NCBI GenBank assembly: GCA_021826255.1
Contig: JAKBAZ010000043.1
Span: 1 to 8,845, forward strand
DNA from: Actinomycetes bacterium
Lineage (GTDB): Bacteria > Actinomycetota > Acidimicrobiia > Acidimicrobiales > RAAP-2
DNA length: 8,845 nt
Reading direction: 5' to 3'
Shown: positions 1 to 5,419 of the stretch, in pieces
How positions within the stretch are numbered: position 1 is the stretch's first letter
How the letters are laid out: every line of letters starts with the position of its first letter
Program-made: the position numbers and the translations under genes
The notes under the pieces: model-generated
What the model saw: the letters and a program-made list of their open reading frames with translations, nothing else
What the model was told of the DNA's origin: nothing
The model's database searches: none

Positions 1-882
1 CACCCGGAGGTGACCCATCCCCACCGTGACGTCGAGAACGAGCCGGGGGCTCGCGGCGGTGACGTGACTCGGTGACGGGGTCCAGGTTGTCGAGAGGAGG
101 GCCGACCCTTGAGCCGTCAAGTCCTCAAAAGACGCCGTGCCGACCCCCACGCGCGACTGCACGGTGACGACGGCGTTCTCGGGCACGATGACCCAGAGCA
201 GACCCACCCCCACCGTGGCCGACACTCGGGTGAAGCGAGGAAGAGCCACGTCGGAGAGATCGAGTTTCGCCGAACCCACGCCGTCCACGTAGGCGCGCTG
301 GAGTTCGCTCGGCCGTAAGGGTTGCCAGAACCGGGCGCCGGTTCCGTGAAAGACGGAGGAGCCGGTCGACTGAATGAAGAGGGTGAGAGCGAGGAGGGCG
401 AGGACCCCGAGGCTGAGGACGAAGAGCAGAAGTCGACGAAGGAGACGAAGGAGGCTCATCCCGTTCGGCCGCGCCCCTCGGGCGAGAAAGAGGACGACGA
501 GGGCGATCAGGACGAGGGGGGCCGGCCCCCGGGCGAGCATCACGACGCGCTGACCCCGTAGAACAGCGACGCCGATGAGCAGAACGAGTAGGACGAGGAG
601 CGCGACTCTCACGGGTGATCGTAGGCGCGCGCTGTCGTCTCGAACCTCGAGGGAGCTGTCGGAGGGGACGAGGAGCCACAGCAGGATGTAGAGGACGAGG
701 CCGGCCCCGCCGAGGAGCGCCAGAGCTACCAGGCCCACTCGAACGAGGAGCGGATCGAGATCGAACCGGTAGGCCAGTCCGGCTCCCACACCGGCGATCA
801 CTCGACCGGATCGGGGACGGCGAAAGCGGCGAACCGGGGGATTCGTCTCCTCCGATTCGCTAGGAGTGGGGGTGTCGCTCAT
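1..882 (-). CDS. PspC-domain membrane protein with LiaF-like C-terminal domain (3' end cut off)
   Basis: The minus-strand frame opens at ATG 882-880 and stays open for 294 codons to the window edge. The stop is outside, so the C-terminus is missing, probably by only a few residues. A PspC domain spans about residues 16-75, with a basic stretch (RRFRRPRSGRVIAGVGAGLA) followed by a hydrophobic helix at about 47-72. Further membrane segments are at about 91-108, 120-135 and 146-170. From about 188 on there are alternating small and hydrophobic residues with Gly-rich turns (VGVGLLWVIVPENAVVTV, then VTVGMGHLRV), the pattern of the LiaF/PspC-associated C-terminal beta domain. Known members act in cell-envelope stress sensing, often as partners that restrain a sensor kinase. 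It is divergent from a kinase that also carries a PspC domain, so a shared circuit is inferred. Only a weak ribosome site (GGTGA) precedes the ATG, and it lies inside a repeat half-site. Family call is solid; exact role is inferred. Confidence 0.85.
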   Translation of the reverse strand, partial: MSDTPTPSESEETNPPVRRFRRPRSGRVIAGVGAGLAYRFDLDPLLVRVGLVALALLGGAGLVLYILLWLLVPSDSSLEVRDDSARLRSPVRVALLVLLVLLIGVAVLRGQRVVMLARGPAPLVLIALVVLFLARGARPNGMSLLRLLRRLLLFVLSLGVLALLALTLFIQSTGSSVFHGTGARFWQPLRPSELQRAYVDGVGSAKLDLSDVALPRFTRVSATVGVGLLWVIVPENAVVTVQSRVGVGTASFEDLTAQGSALLSTTWTPSPSHVTAASPRLVLDVTVGMGHLRV

Positions 883-931
883 GGGTTCACCGTAGGCCGA
901 GGGGCCACTCGAGAACTATCGGGGTGAACCC
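883..931. repeat. Inverted pair of 9-bp repeats (GGGTTCACC / GGTGAACCC)
   Basis: GGGTTCACC at 883-891 and its exact reverse complement at 923-931 lie in the divergent intergenic region. The first copy abuts the ATG of the minus-strand PspC/LiaF-like gene and covers its weak ribosome site. The second is inside the perfect palindrome at 919-934. A transcription factor binding both sites could loop or cover the leftward gene's start region. This function is inferred from position only. Confidence 0.5.
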
Positions 932-934
932 CGA
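919..934. promoter_or_regulatory. Perfect 16-bp palindrome, candidate operator of the adjacent two-component system
   Basis: TCGGGGTGAACCCCGA is a perfect 7-2-7 inverted repeat. It lies between the divergent PspC/LiaF-like gene and the PspC kinase/LuxR regulator operon. NarL/LuxR regulators bind as dimers to palindromes of this size. From memory, the Streptomyces PspC-kinase system MacRS uses a 16-bp 7-2-7 palindrome too, though with a different sequence. No convincing sigma-A hexamers are visible for either direction, so the exact promoter position is not assigned. Confidence 0.5.
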
Positions 935-1010
935 GACGACCCCGAGAGAGCGCACCCTCTCCGGGTTCTCCCCCATAGCGCCACCGCGACGTCGATGAAA
1001 GACTCGTGTC

Positions 1011-1017
1011 GAGGAGG
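1011..1017 (+). promoter_or_regulatory. Strong Shine-Dalgarno site that decides the kinase start
   Basis: GAGGAGG lies six bases before GTG 1024. This favours GTG 1024 over the upstream in-frame GTG at 1006, which lies before this site and has no ribosome site of its own. Confidence 0.75.
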
Positions 1018-1023
1018 TACCCC

Positions 1024-2253
1024 GTGGACGACGTCGATAACGCGAGTGTGGTGGGTGTGCCGCAGCGTCCCTGGCGACGTTCGTCGCGACGCGCCGAGGT
1101 CGCCGGAGTCTGCGCGGGACTGAGTCGGCGTCTCGGAGTCGCCGAGCGCTCGGTACGCGTCGCCTGGAGTATCTCCGTGTTGTTCCTCGGTCTCGGTCTC
1201 GTGGCCTACGTCATCGCGTGGCTCGTCCTCCCGCGAGTTGACGAACCTGAGTCCATCGGACAACGCCTGAAGGCCCATCGCACAGAGGCTGACCTCGTCG
1301 CGCTCGGCGTGATCGCCCTCAGCGTCATTCTCGACTTCGCCCCGAGCGCGGGAGCGGGCGTGAAGGTGCTGGTGTGGTCCGGTCTCGTGAGCGCCCTCGG
1401 CGTGACGGAGGCGATTCGCCACGCCAGCGCCGGCGAGCGCACTCGGCTCAACGAACTCAGCTCCCACCTGCCCTTCCTCTCGGCGACGAGGGGGTGGCGC
1501 GCGCTCGTCGGGCGGGTCGTCCCCGGAGTTGTGCTCGTCCTCATCGGACTCAACCTGGCCTCGCGAGCGGGCGGTATCTGGGCTGGGGCCGTTCCGGTAC
1601 TGCTCGGTTCGCTCGTCGTCCTGGTGGGCGTCGCCGTCTCGCTCGCCCCCTGGTGGCTCACCACGGTGCGCGAGCTCACCGAGGAACGTCGGAGCCGCAT
1701 TCGCGCCGAGGAGCGGGCCGTGCTCGCCGCCCAGGTGCACGACTCGGTTCTCCAGACACTCAGCGTCATCGAGCGATCGGCGGCCGATCGGCCCGACATC
1801 TTGTCTCTCGTGCGCGAGGAGTCCCGGGAGTTACGCGACTGGCTCTTTCACCCCGAACGAGACGAGACGTCACGTGCCGACACGCTCTCGGGACTCCTGC
1901 GACAGATCCAAGACTCTCTCGAAAAGGAGCCCGGTGGTCGAATCGAGGTTGTCACCGTCTCGGACGCCCCAGCGAGTCCGGCCGTGGTTGCTCTCTCCCA
2001 GGCCGTGCGCGAGCTCGCCCTCAACGCCCTGCGATGGTCGGGAACGGACCTCGTCCACGTCTTCGCCGAGGTGGACTCCGGGGCCGTCACCGTCTTCGTG
2101 CGCGACACCGGTCGGGGGTTCGATCCCTCGAGCCAACTCGGCGACGGGCTGCGCCACTCGGTCCTCGAACGCGTCGAGCGCGTCGGGGGAACAGTCACGA
2201 TTTCCTCTCAACCCGGAAGCGGCACCGACGTGCGCCTCTACGTCCCCCGATGA
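1024..2253 (+). CDS. PspC-domain sensor histidine kinase (NarL/HisKA_3 family)
   Basis: Membrane sensor kinase of 409 residues, expected to autophosphorylate and pass phosphate to the regulator encoded next. Order of parts: N-terminal PspC domain at about residues 18-75 with one membrane helix; further hydrophobic segments at about 90-125, 165-184 and 187-212; a linker rich in Glu and Arg; the HisKA_3 motif VHDSVLQTL with phospho-acceptor His239; and an HATPase_c domain with Glu330 and Asn334 (VRELALNAL) and the G-box DTGRGFD beginning at Asp361. The C-terminus ends with the usual GSGTDVRLYVP strand. No large extracellular domain is seen, so it probably senses within or at the membrane. GTG 1024 was chosen for its strong ribosome site. 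The stop codon overlaps the ATG of the response regulator (ATGA), showing translational coupling. The divergent neighbour is another PspC protein, which may share its signal. The stimulus is not known from sequence. Confidence 0.9.
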   Translation: MDDVDNASVVGVPQRPWRRSSRRAEVAGVCAGLSRRLGVAERSVRVAWSISVLFLGLGLVAYVIAWLVLPRVDEPESIGQRLKAHRTEADLVALGVIALSVILDFAPSAGAGVKVLVWSGLVSALGVTEAIRHASAGERTRLNELSSHLPFLSATRGWRALVGRVVPGVVLVLIGLNLASRAGGIWAGAVPVLLGSLVVLVGVAVSLAPWWLTTVRELTEERRSRIRAEERAVLAAQVHDSVLQTLSVIERSAADRPDILSLVREESRELRDWLFHPERDETSRADTLSGLLRQIQDSLEKEPGGRIEVVTVSDAPASPAVVALSQAVRELALNALRWSGTDLVHVFAEVDSGAVTVFVRDTGRGFDPSSQLGDGLRHSVLERVERVGGTVTISSQPGSGTDVRLYVPR

Positions 2254-2897
2254 GTCGCCCGCGGGTCTTTCTTGTCGACGATCACGAGCTCGTGCGCTCG
2301 GGTATCCGGGCGGCGATCGATGAGGCCGTCGATGTGGTGGGCGAAGCCGACGAGGTGGACGCGGCCATCGAACTCATTCTCGAACGACGACCCGACGTCG
2401 TCCTGCTTGACGTCCACTTGCCCCGAGGGGGCGGGCGAGCCATCCTCCGGGCCGTGCGTCCCCACGCCCCCGAGGTGACCTTTCTCGCGCTCTCGGTGTC
2501 CGACGCCCCCGACGACGTCGTCGCCACGGTGCGCGCCGGGGCGCGCGGCTACGTCACGAAGAACATCTCGGGCGTTGATCTCGTGGACGCGATCTACCGC
2601 GTCCACGCCGGCGACGCCGTGTTCTCACCGCGCCTCGCCGCCTTCGTTCTCGACGCCTTCTCGCGTGATGAACCCGAGCGCGACCTCTACGTCGACCCCG
2701 ACCTCGACCAGCTCACGACACGCGAACGAGAGACCCTGCGCCTCATCGCCCGCGGTTATCCCTACCGAGACGTGGCGCGCACCATGGAGATCTCGGTAAA
2801 GACCGTCGAGAGTCACGTCTCTTCGGTGCTGCGAAAACTCCAACTCTCCAATCGGCACCAACTCTCGGTGTGGGCGGCCGACCGCGACCTCCACTAA
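2250..2897 (+). CDS. NarL/LuxR-type response regulator, partner of the PspC kinase
   Basis: DNA-binding response regulator of 215 residues. The receiver domain (about 1-120) has the acidic pair Asp10-Asp11, phospho-acceptor Asp54 in VVLLDVHLP, Ser82 and Lys104 (YVTK), all the expected catalytic positions. A short acidic linker (about 138-152) leads to a LuxR-type helix-turn-helix at about 155-207, with LTTRERETLRLIARG, then the recognition helix SVKTVESHVSSVLRKL. The ATG sits in an ATGA overlap with the kinase stop, so the two proteins are made together and are a cognate pair. Much longer in-frame upstream sequence exists but lies over the kinase gene in another frame and is not real coding. 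The likely target is the palindrome in front of the operon and the divergent PspC/LiaF-like gene, which is an inference. The gene order resembles the Streptomyces MacRS and related PspC-kinase systems. Confidence 0.93.
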   Translation: MSRPRVFLVDDHELVRSGIRAAIDEAVDVVGEADEVDAAIELILERRPDVVLLDVHLPRGGGRAILRAVRPHAPEVTFLALSVSDAPDDVVATVRAGARGYVTKNISGVDLVDAIYRVHAGDAVFSPRLAAFVLDAFSRDEPERDLYVDPDLDQLTTRERETLRLIARGYPYRDVARTMEISVKTVESHVSSVLRKLQLSNRHQLSVWAADRDLH

Positions 2898-2938
2898 AAG
2901 GGGGCTCACCCTCACCAGACAGACGCCTCGATCAGGGA

Positions 2939-2968
2939 TTTCTATCCACGTAACCCCATCACTACGAT
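2939..2968 (+). promoter_or_regulatory. Candidate leaderless promoter of the phosphoglycerate mutase gene
   Basis: TACGAT at 2963-2968 resembles a -10 element and ends only six bases before the GTG start at 2975. Transcription would thus begin at or next to the start codon. A weak -35-like TTTCTA lies at 2939-2944, 18 bases upstream. There is no ribosome site before the GTG, which agrees with a leaderless message. Confidence 0.5.
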
Positions 2969-2974
2969 GGACCC

Positions 2975-3730
2975 GTGCCCGAACTCATACTTTTACGTCA
3001 CGGTCGTTCGGAATGGAACGAACTCAACTTGTTCACCGGCTGGGAGGACGTGGACCTGAACGAACGAGGCGAGCGCGAAGCCGAGGAGGCCGGTCGTCTC
3101 CTCGCCGGCGAGTCCGACCTCGATCTTCGTGTCCTGCACACCTCGCTTCTCACTCGCGCCATCCGCACGGCGGAGCTGGCCCTTCACGCCGCCGGGCGAA
3201 GCTGGCTACCGGTGAAGCGTTCCTGGCGACTCAACGAACGCCACTACGGCGACCTCCAGGGTAAGGATAAGAAGGAGACGGCCGACACCTTCGGCATGGA
3301 CCAACTGAAACTCTGGCGCCGCTCCTACTCCGTACCGCCACCCGCCATGAACCCCGACGACCCGCGCTCTAACGCCCACGACCCGCGCTACCGCGATTTA
3401 CCCGAGGGCACCGTTCCCCTCACCGAGTGCTTAAAGGACGTCGTCGCTCGGGTGACTCCCTACTTCAGCGAAGTCATCGCCGAGGACCTTCGTCGAGAGG
3501 CCGTCCGCGGGGGCGCGGTCGTGGTGGTCGCTCACGGAAACTCTCTGCGGGCCCTACGCAAGGTCCTCGAGAACATCGACGACGACGAGATCGCCGAACT
3601 CGAGATCCCAACGGGCATCCCCTATCGGATGAGTCTCGACGACTCCCTCGACGTGGTCGAGGCCCGCTACCTCGGGGACCCCGAGGCCGCCGCGGCCGCG
3701 GCCGCCGCCGTCGCGCGCCAGGCGGGTTAG
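2975..3730 (+). CDS. gpmA: 2,3-bisphosphoglycerate-dependent phosphoglycerate mutase
   Basis: Cytoplasmic glycolytic and gluconeogenic enzyme interconverting 3- and 2-phosphoglycerate through a phosphohistidine. It has 251 residues, the normal length for the dimeric cofactor-dependent form. Visible active-site residues: the LLRHGRSEWN motif with phospho-acceptor His9 and Arg8; Arg61; Glu88 in LNERHYGDLQG (proton donor) and Tyr91; the Arg115-Arg116 pair in WRRSYS; and His187 in VVVAHGNSLR. The GTG start places the catalytic motif at the normal distance from the N-terminus. The last 16 residues form an Ala-rich tail encoded by a GCC/GCG run, which is outside the catalytic core. There is no ribosome site, so the gene is probably leaderless. 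The acetyltransferase gene starts 12 bases after the stop and is likely cotranscribed. It is not related to the two-component system upstream. Identification is secure. Confidence 0.96.
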   Translation: MPELILLRHGRSEWNELNLFTGWEDVDLNERGEREAEEAGRLLAGESDLDLRVLHTSLLTRAIRTAELALHAAGRSWLPVKRSWRLNERHYGDLQGKDKKETADTFGMDQLKLWRRSYSVPPPAMNPDDPRSNAHDPRYRDLPEGTVPLTECLKDVVARVTPYFSEVIAEDLRREAVRGGAVVVVAHGNSLRALRKVLENIDDDEIAELEIPTGIPYRMSLDDSLDVVEARYLGDPEAAAAAAAAVARQAG

Positions 3731-3742
3731 CCCGTCGACCGG

Positions 3743-4360
3743 GTGCTGACCCCTCCGCCCTTCAGGGGTTCTCGCACCAGCACCCGTCTCGAACTGCGGT
3801 CCCTCGAGCGTGGCGACCAGGTGGCCCTTCACTCCTATCGCTCCCTCGACGAGGTCTGTCGCTATATCTACTCCGAACCCTTGACTCTCGACGAGGTCGC
3901 GACTCGACTCGAGGGACCCTGGTCGAAAAGTCACGTTGAGGCACCCGGACAGGGACTCACTCTCGGCGTCCAGCGACGAGTCGAGGGAGATCTCGTGGGT
4001 GACGTTCTCCTCCAGTGGGTCTCTGACCGGGACCGCTCGGGCGAGATCGGCTGGGTCTTTTCTCCCGCCGTGCGTGGGCGAGGTTACGCCACCGAGGCGG
4101 CGCACCGTCTGCTCCATGTGGCCTTCGACGAGTGGGCCCTGCACCGGGTGGTCGCGCGAGTGGACGCGCGTAACGAGGCCTCCTTACGTCTCTGCGAACG
4201 ACTCGGACTGCGCGAGGAGGCTCGACTCCTCGACAACGAGTGGTTCAAGGGTTCCTGGTCGAGCGAGGTCGACTTCGCCCTGCTCGACGAGGAGTGGCGC
4301 GAGTGGCACCGGCGCAGCGACGTCGATCGCGTCGCGTGCCCTCCGCCGGAGCCCTCTTGA
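3743..4360 (+). CDS. GNAT-family N-acetyltransferase, RimJ/RimL type
   Basis: Predicted cytoplasmic acetyltransferase of 205 residues using acetyl-CoA. The N-terminal part (TRLELRSLERGDQVALHSY) is the usual first strand and helix of the Acetyltransf_3 group. A central strand (GEIGWVFSPAVRGRGYATEA) carries the acetyl-CoA pyrophosphate loop at about residues 111-119. The following region (HRVVARVDARNEASLRLCERLGLREEA) is the typical final fold segment with the conserved Asn at about 144. Related proteins acetylate the alpha-amino group of proteins, amino acids or small amines. The substrate cannot be read from sequence. It starts at GTG 3743, 12 bases after gpmA and in the same frame, without a clear ribosome site, so translation probably depends on gpmA. 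No later start keeps the first strand. The stop codon overlaps the -35 hexamer of the padR promoter. Confidence 0.88.
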   Translation: MLTPPPFRGSRTSTRLELRSLERGDQVALHSYRSLDEVCRYIYSEPLTLDEVATRLEGPWSKSHVEAPGQGLTLGVQRRVEGDLVGDVLLQWVSDRDRSGEIGWVFSPAVRGRGYATEAAHRLLHVAFDEWALHRVVARVDARNEASLRLCERLGLREEARLLDNEWFKGSWSSEVDFALLDEEWREWHRRSDVDRVACPPPEPS

Positions 4361-4385
4361 TTTTGTTCGTATCGTGATATATCAT
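4357..4385 (+). promoter_or_regulatory. Sigma-A type promoter of the padR gene
   Basis: TTGATT (4357-4362) and TATCAT (4380-4385) are separated by 17 bases and match the -35 and -10 consensus at four and five of six positions. This is the best sigma-A promoter in the window. The -35 overlaps the acetyltransferase stop codon. Transcription would start near 4392, giving a leader of about 50 bases. Confidence 0.65.
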
Positions 4386-4387
4386 GA
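4372..4387. promoter_or_regulatory. Palindrome over the -10 element, candidate PadR operator
   Basis: TCGTGATATATCATGA pairs at seven of eight positions around its centre, with a perfect ten-base core. It covers the -10 hexamer of the padR promoter and is AT-rich in a GC-rich genome. PadR proteins commonly repress their own genes through AT-rich dyads at the promoter. Bound repressor here would block RNA polymerase. Confidence 0.6.
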
Positions 4388-4441
4388 CTACATCAAGCAC
4401 GGGACCAACGGGCCACGCGCTAAACCAGAGAAAGGACTCTC

Positions 4442-5008
4442 GTGAGAGGATTCCCAGAACAACGAGGTGGTCCCCGGGCTCGATTCAGGCACCGGGGCCC
4501 AGAGGAGTACGGCATGCACGATCACCCCATGGGTCGACGGGGGCGGGGCTTTCGAGGCCCCGGCGGCTTTGAGCGGCCGATGGGTCGAGGAGACGTTCGC
4601 GACCTGATCCTCGCCGCCCTGCTCGACGGCGCGGCCCACGGCTATCAGATCATGGACCGCCTCGAGAGCGCCGCCGACGGGCGCTGGCGCCCGAGCCCGG
4701 GCTCGGTGTACCCGACCCTGCAGATGCTCGAAGACCAGGGTCTCGCCGCGTCGAAGGACGAGGGGGGCCGCAAGGTCTTCGAACTCACCGAGGAGGGCCG
4801 ACGTCAGGCCGACCCGTCGGCGATCGAGCGACTGAGCGAACGCTCCGAGTCAGCCGGTAGCCACCGGGAACTGCGCGAGCAGGTGATGCGTCTCATGGAC
4901 GCGGCGCGCCAAATCGGAGGCCGCGACGACGAGCACCTCACGACCCAGGCCCTCGCCATCGTGCGCGAGGCCCGTCAGGCGCTCTACCGGCTCTTAGCCG
5001 ACGAGTAG
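4442..5008 (+). CDS. PadR-family transcriptional regulator with Arg/Gly-rich N-terminal extension
   Basis: DNA-binding repressor of 188 residues. The winged helix-turn-helix covers about residues 51-125: DVRDLILAALLDGAAHGYQIMDRLE, then SPGSVYPTLQMLEDQGLAAS with the family's signature SVYPTLQ recognition helix, then a wing ending FELTEEGRR. Residues about 135-188 are predicted helical and should form the dimer interface. Residues 1-50 are an Arg/Gly-rich, partly His-containing extension of low complexity, probably disordered and able to touch DNA. GTG 4442 has a ribosome site (AAAGGA, 4431-4436) five bases before it. A later ATG at 4514 would remove half of the extension but has no comparable site. 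PadR proteins often control efflux or multidrug transporters, but no such gene is adjacent, so the target and ligand are unknown. Self-repression through the dyad at 4372-4387 is likely. Confidence 0.9.
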   Translation: MRGFPEQRGGPRARFRHRGPEEYGMHDHPMGRRGRGFRGPGGFERPMGRGDVRDLILAALLDGAAHGYQIMDRLESAADGRWRPSPGSVYPTLQMLEDQGLAASKDEGGRKVFELTEEGRRQADPSAIERLSERSESAGSHRELREQVMRLMDAARQIGGRDDEHLTTQALAIVREARQALYRLLADE

Positions 5009-5017
5009 TGAACGTGA

Positions 5018-5054
5018 CGACGCCCCCGCGACCACGAGGGTCGCGGGGGCGTCG
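5018..5054. terminator. Bidirectional stem-loop terminator between padR and glnB
   Basis: A perfect 16-bp inverted repeat, very GC-rich, with a five-base loop (ACGAG), lies between two converging genes, ten bases after the padR stop. It has no U-tract on either strand, a form often seen in actinobacteria. It can serve both padR and the amtB-glnB operon. Confidence 0.75.
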
Positions 5055-5082
5055 AGCCGTCTGGAGGGGGGGCTAGACGGCT
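5055..5082 (-). terminator. Second stem-loop overlapping the glnB stop codon
   Basis: AGCCGTCT (5055-5062) and AGACGGCT (5075-5082) form an eight-base stem around a 12-base loop. The upstream arm on the minus strand includes the last codons and the first bases of the stop of the PII gene. It directly precedes the stronger stem-loop at 5018-5054 and may help termination or protect the message end. Confidence 0.4.
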
Positions 5083-5411
5083 TCCGGGCCGCGCTCTCCG
5101 GTACGGATACGCGCGACGTGCTCAATGTCACAGACCCACACCATGCCGTCACCAACGGTGTCGGTGCGCGCGGCGTTGACCACCGCGTCGATGACCGCTT
5201 CGGCCATCTCGTCGGTCGTGACGATCTCGACGCGGAGCTTGTCGACGAAGTCGAACTCGTACTCCTTGCCTCGATAGATCTCGATGTGCCCACCGGTGCG
5301 CCCGAAGCCCCGGGCCTGGTAGACGGTCATTCCGGTCACTCCGGCGGAGCGAACGGCGACCTTCACCTCGTCGAGCTTGAAGGGCTTGATGACTGCGGAT
5401 ACGAGCTTCAT
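5073..5411 (-). CDS. glnK: Nitrogen regulatory protein PII
   Basis: Trimeric cytoplasmic signal protein of 112 residues that reads 2-oxoglutarate and ATP/ADP and binds AmtB to close it. The N-terminus (MKLVSAVIKPFKLDEV) and C-terminus (VARIRTGERGPEAV) are typical. The T-loop has Arg47, which blocks the AmtB pore in known complexes, and Tyr51, the nucleotidylation site. Lys58, Gly87, Asp88, Gly89, Arg101 and Arg103 are kept. Two positions are unusual: residue 49 is Lys in YRGKEY where Ala or Ser is usual, and residue 90 is Met in GDGMVWV where Lys normally contacts ATP phosphates. The SD (AAGGAGA, 5415-5421) overlaps the amtB stop and lies three bases before the ATG, so translation is coupled. 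The pairing with amtB favours the name glnK over glnB. No glnD follows, since the next gene converges. Confidence 0.94.
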   Translation of the reverse strand: MKLVSAVIKPFKLDEVKVAVRSAGVTGMTVYQARGFGRTGGHIEIYRGKEYEFDFVDKLRVEIVTTDEMAEAVIDAVVNAARTDTVGDGMVWVCDIEHVARIRTGERGPEAV

Positions 5412-5419
5412 GACTCTCC

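Noticed and set aside
125..679. Minus-strand ORF of 184 codons, very Arg- and Pro-rich
   Set aside because: It lies in another frame inside the real PspC/LiaF-like gene (1-882), whose frame shows clear domains.
1006..1023. Upstream GTG start for the kinase
   Set aside because: The strong GAGGAGG site at 1011-1017 lies after this GTG and serves GTG 1024.
916..1740. Long minus-strand ORF antisense to the kinase
   Set aside because: Charged, low-complexity composition typical of antisense frames in GC-rich genes, with no recognisable domain. The plus-strand kinase explains the region.
1374..2249. In-frame upstream extension of the response regulator
   Set aside because: Arg-rich shadow sequence over the kinase gene. 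The receiver domain starts naturally at ATG 2250 in the ATGA overlap.
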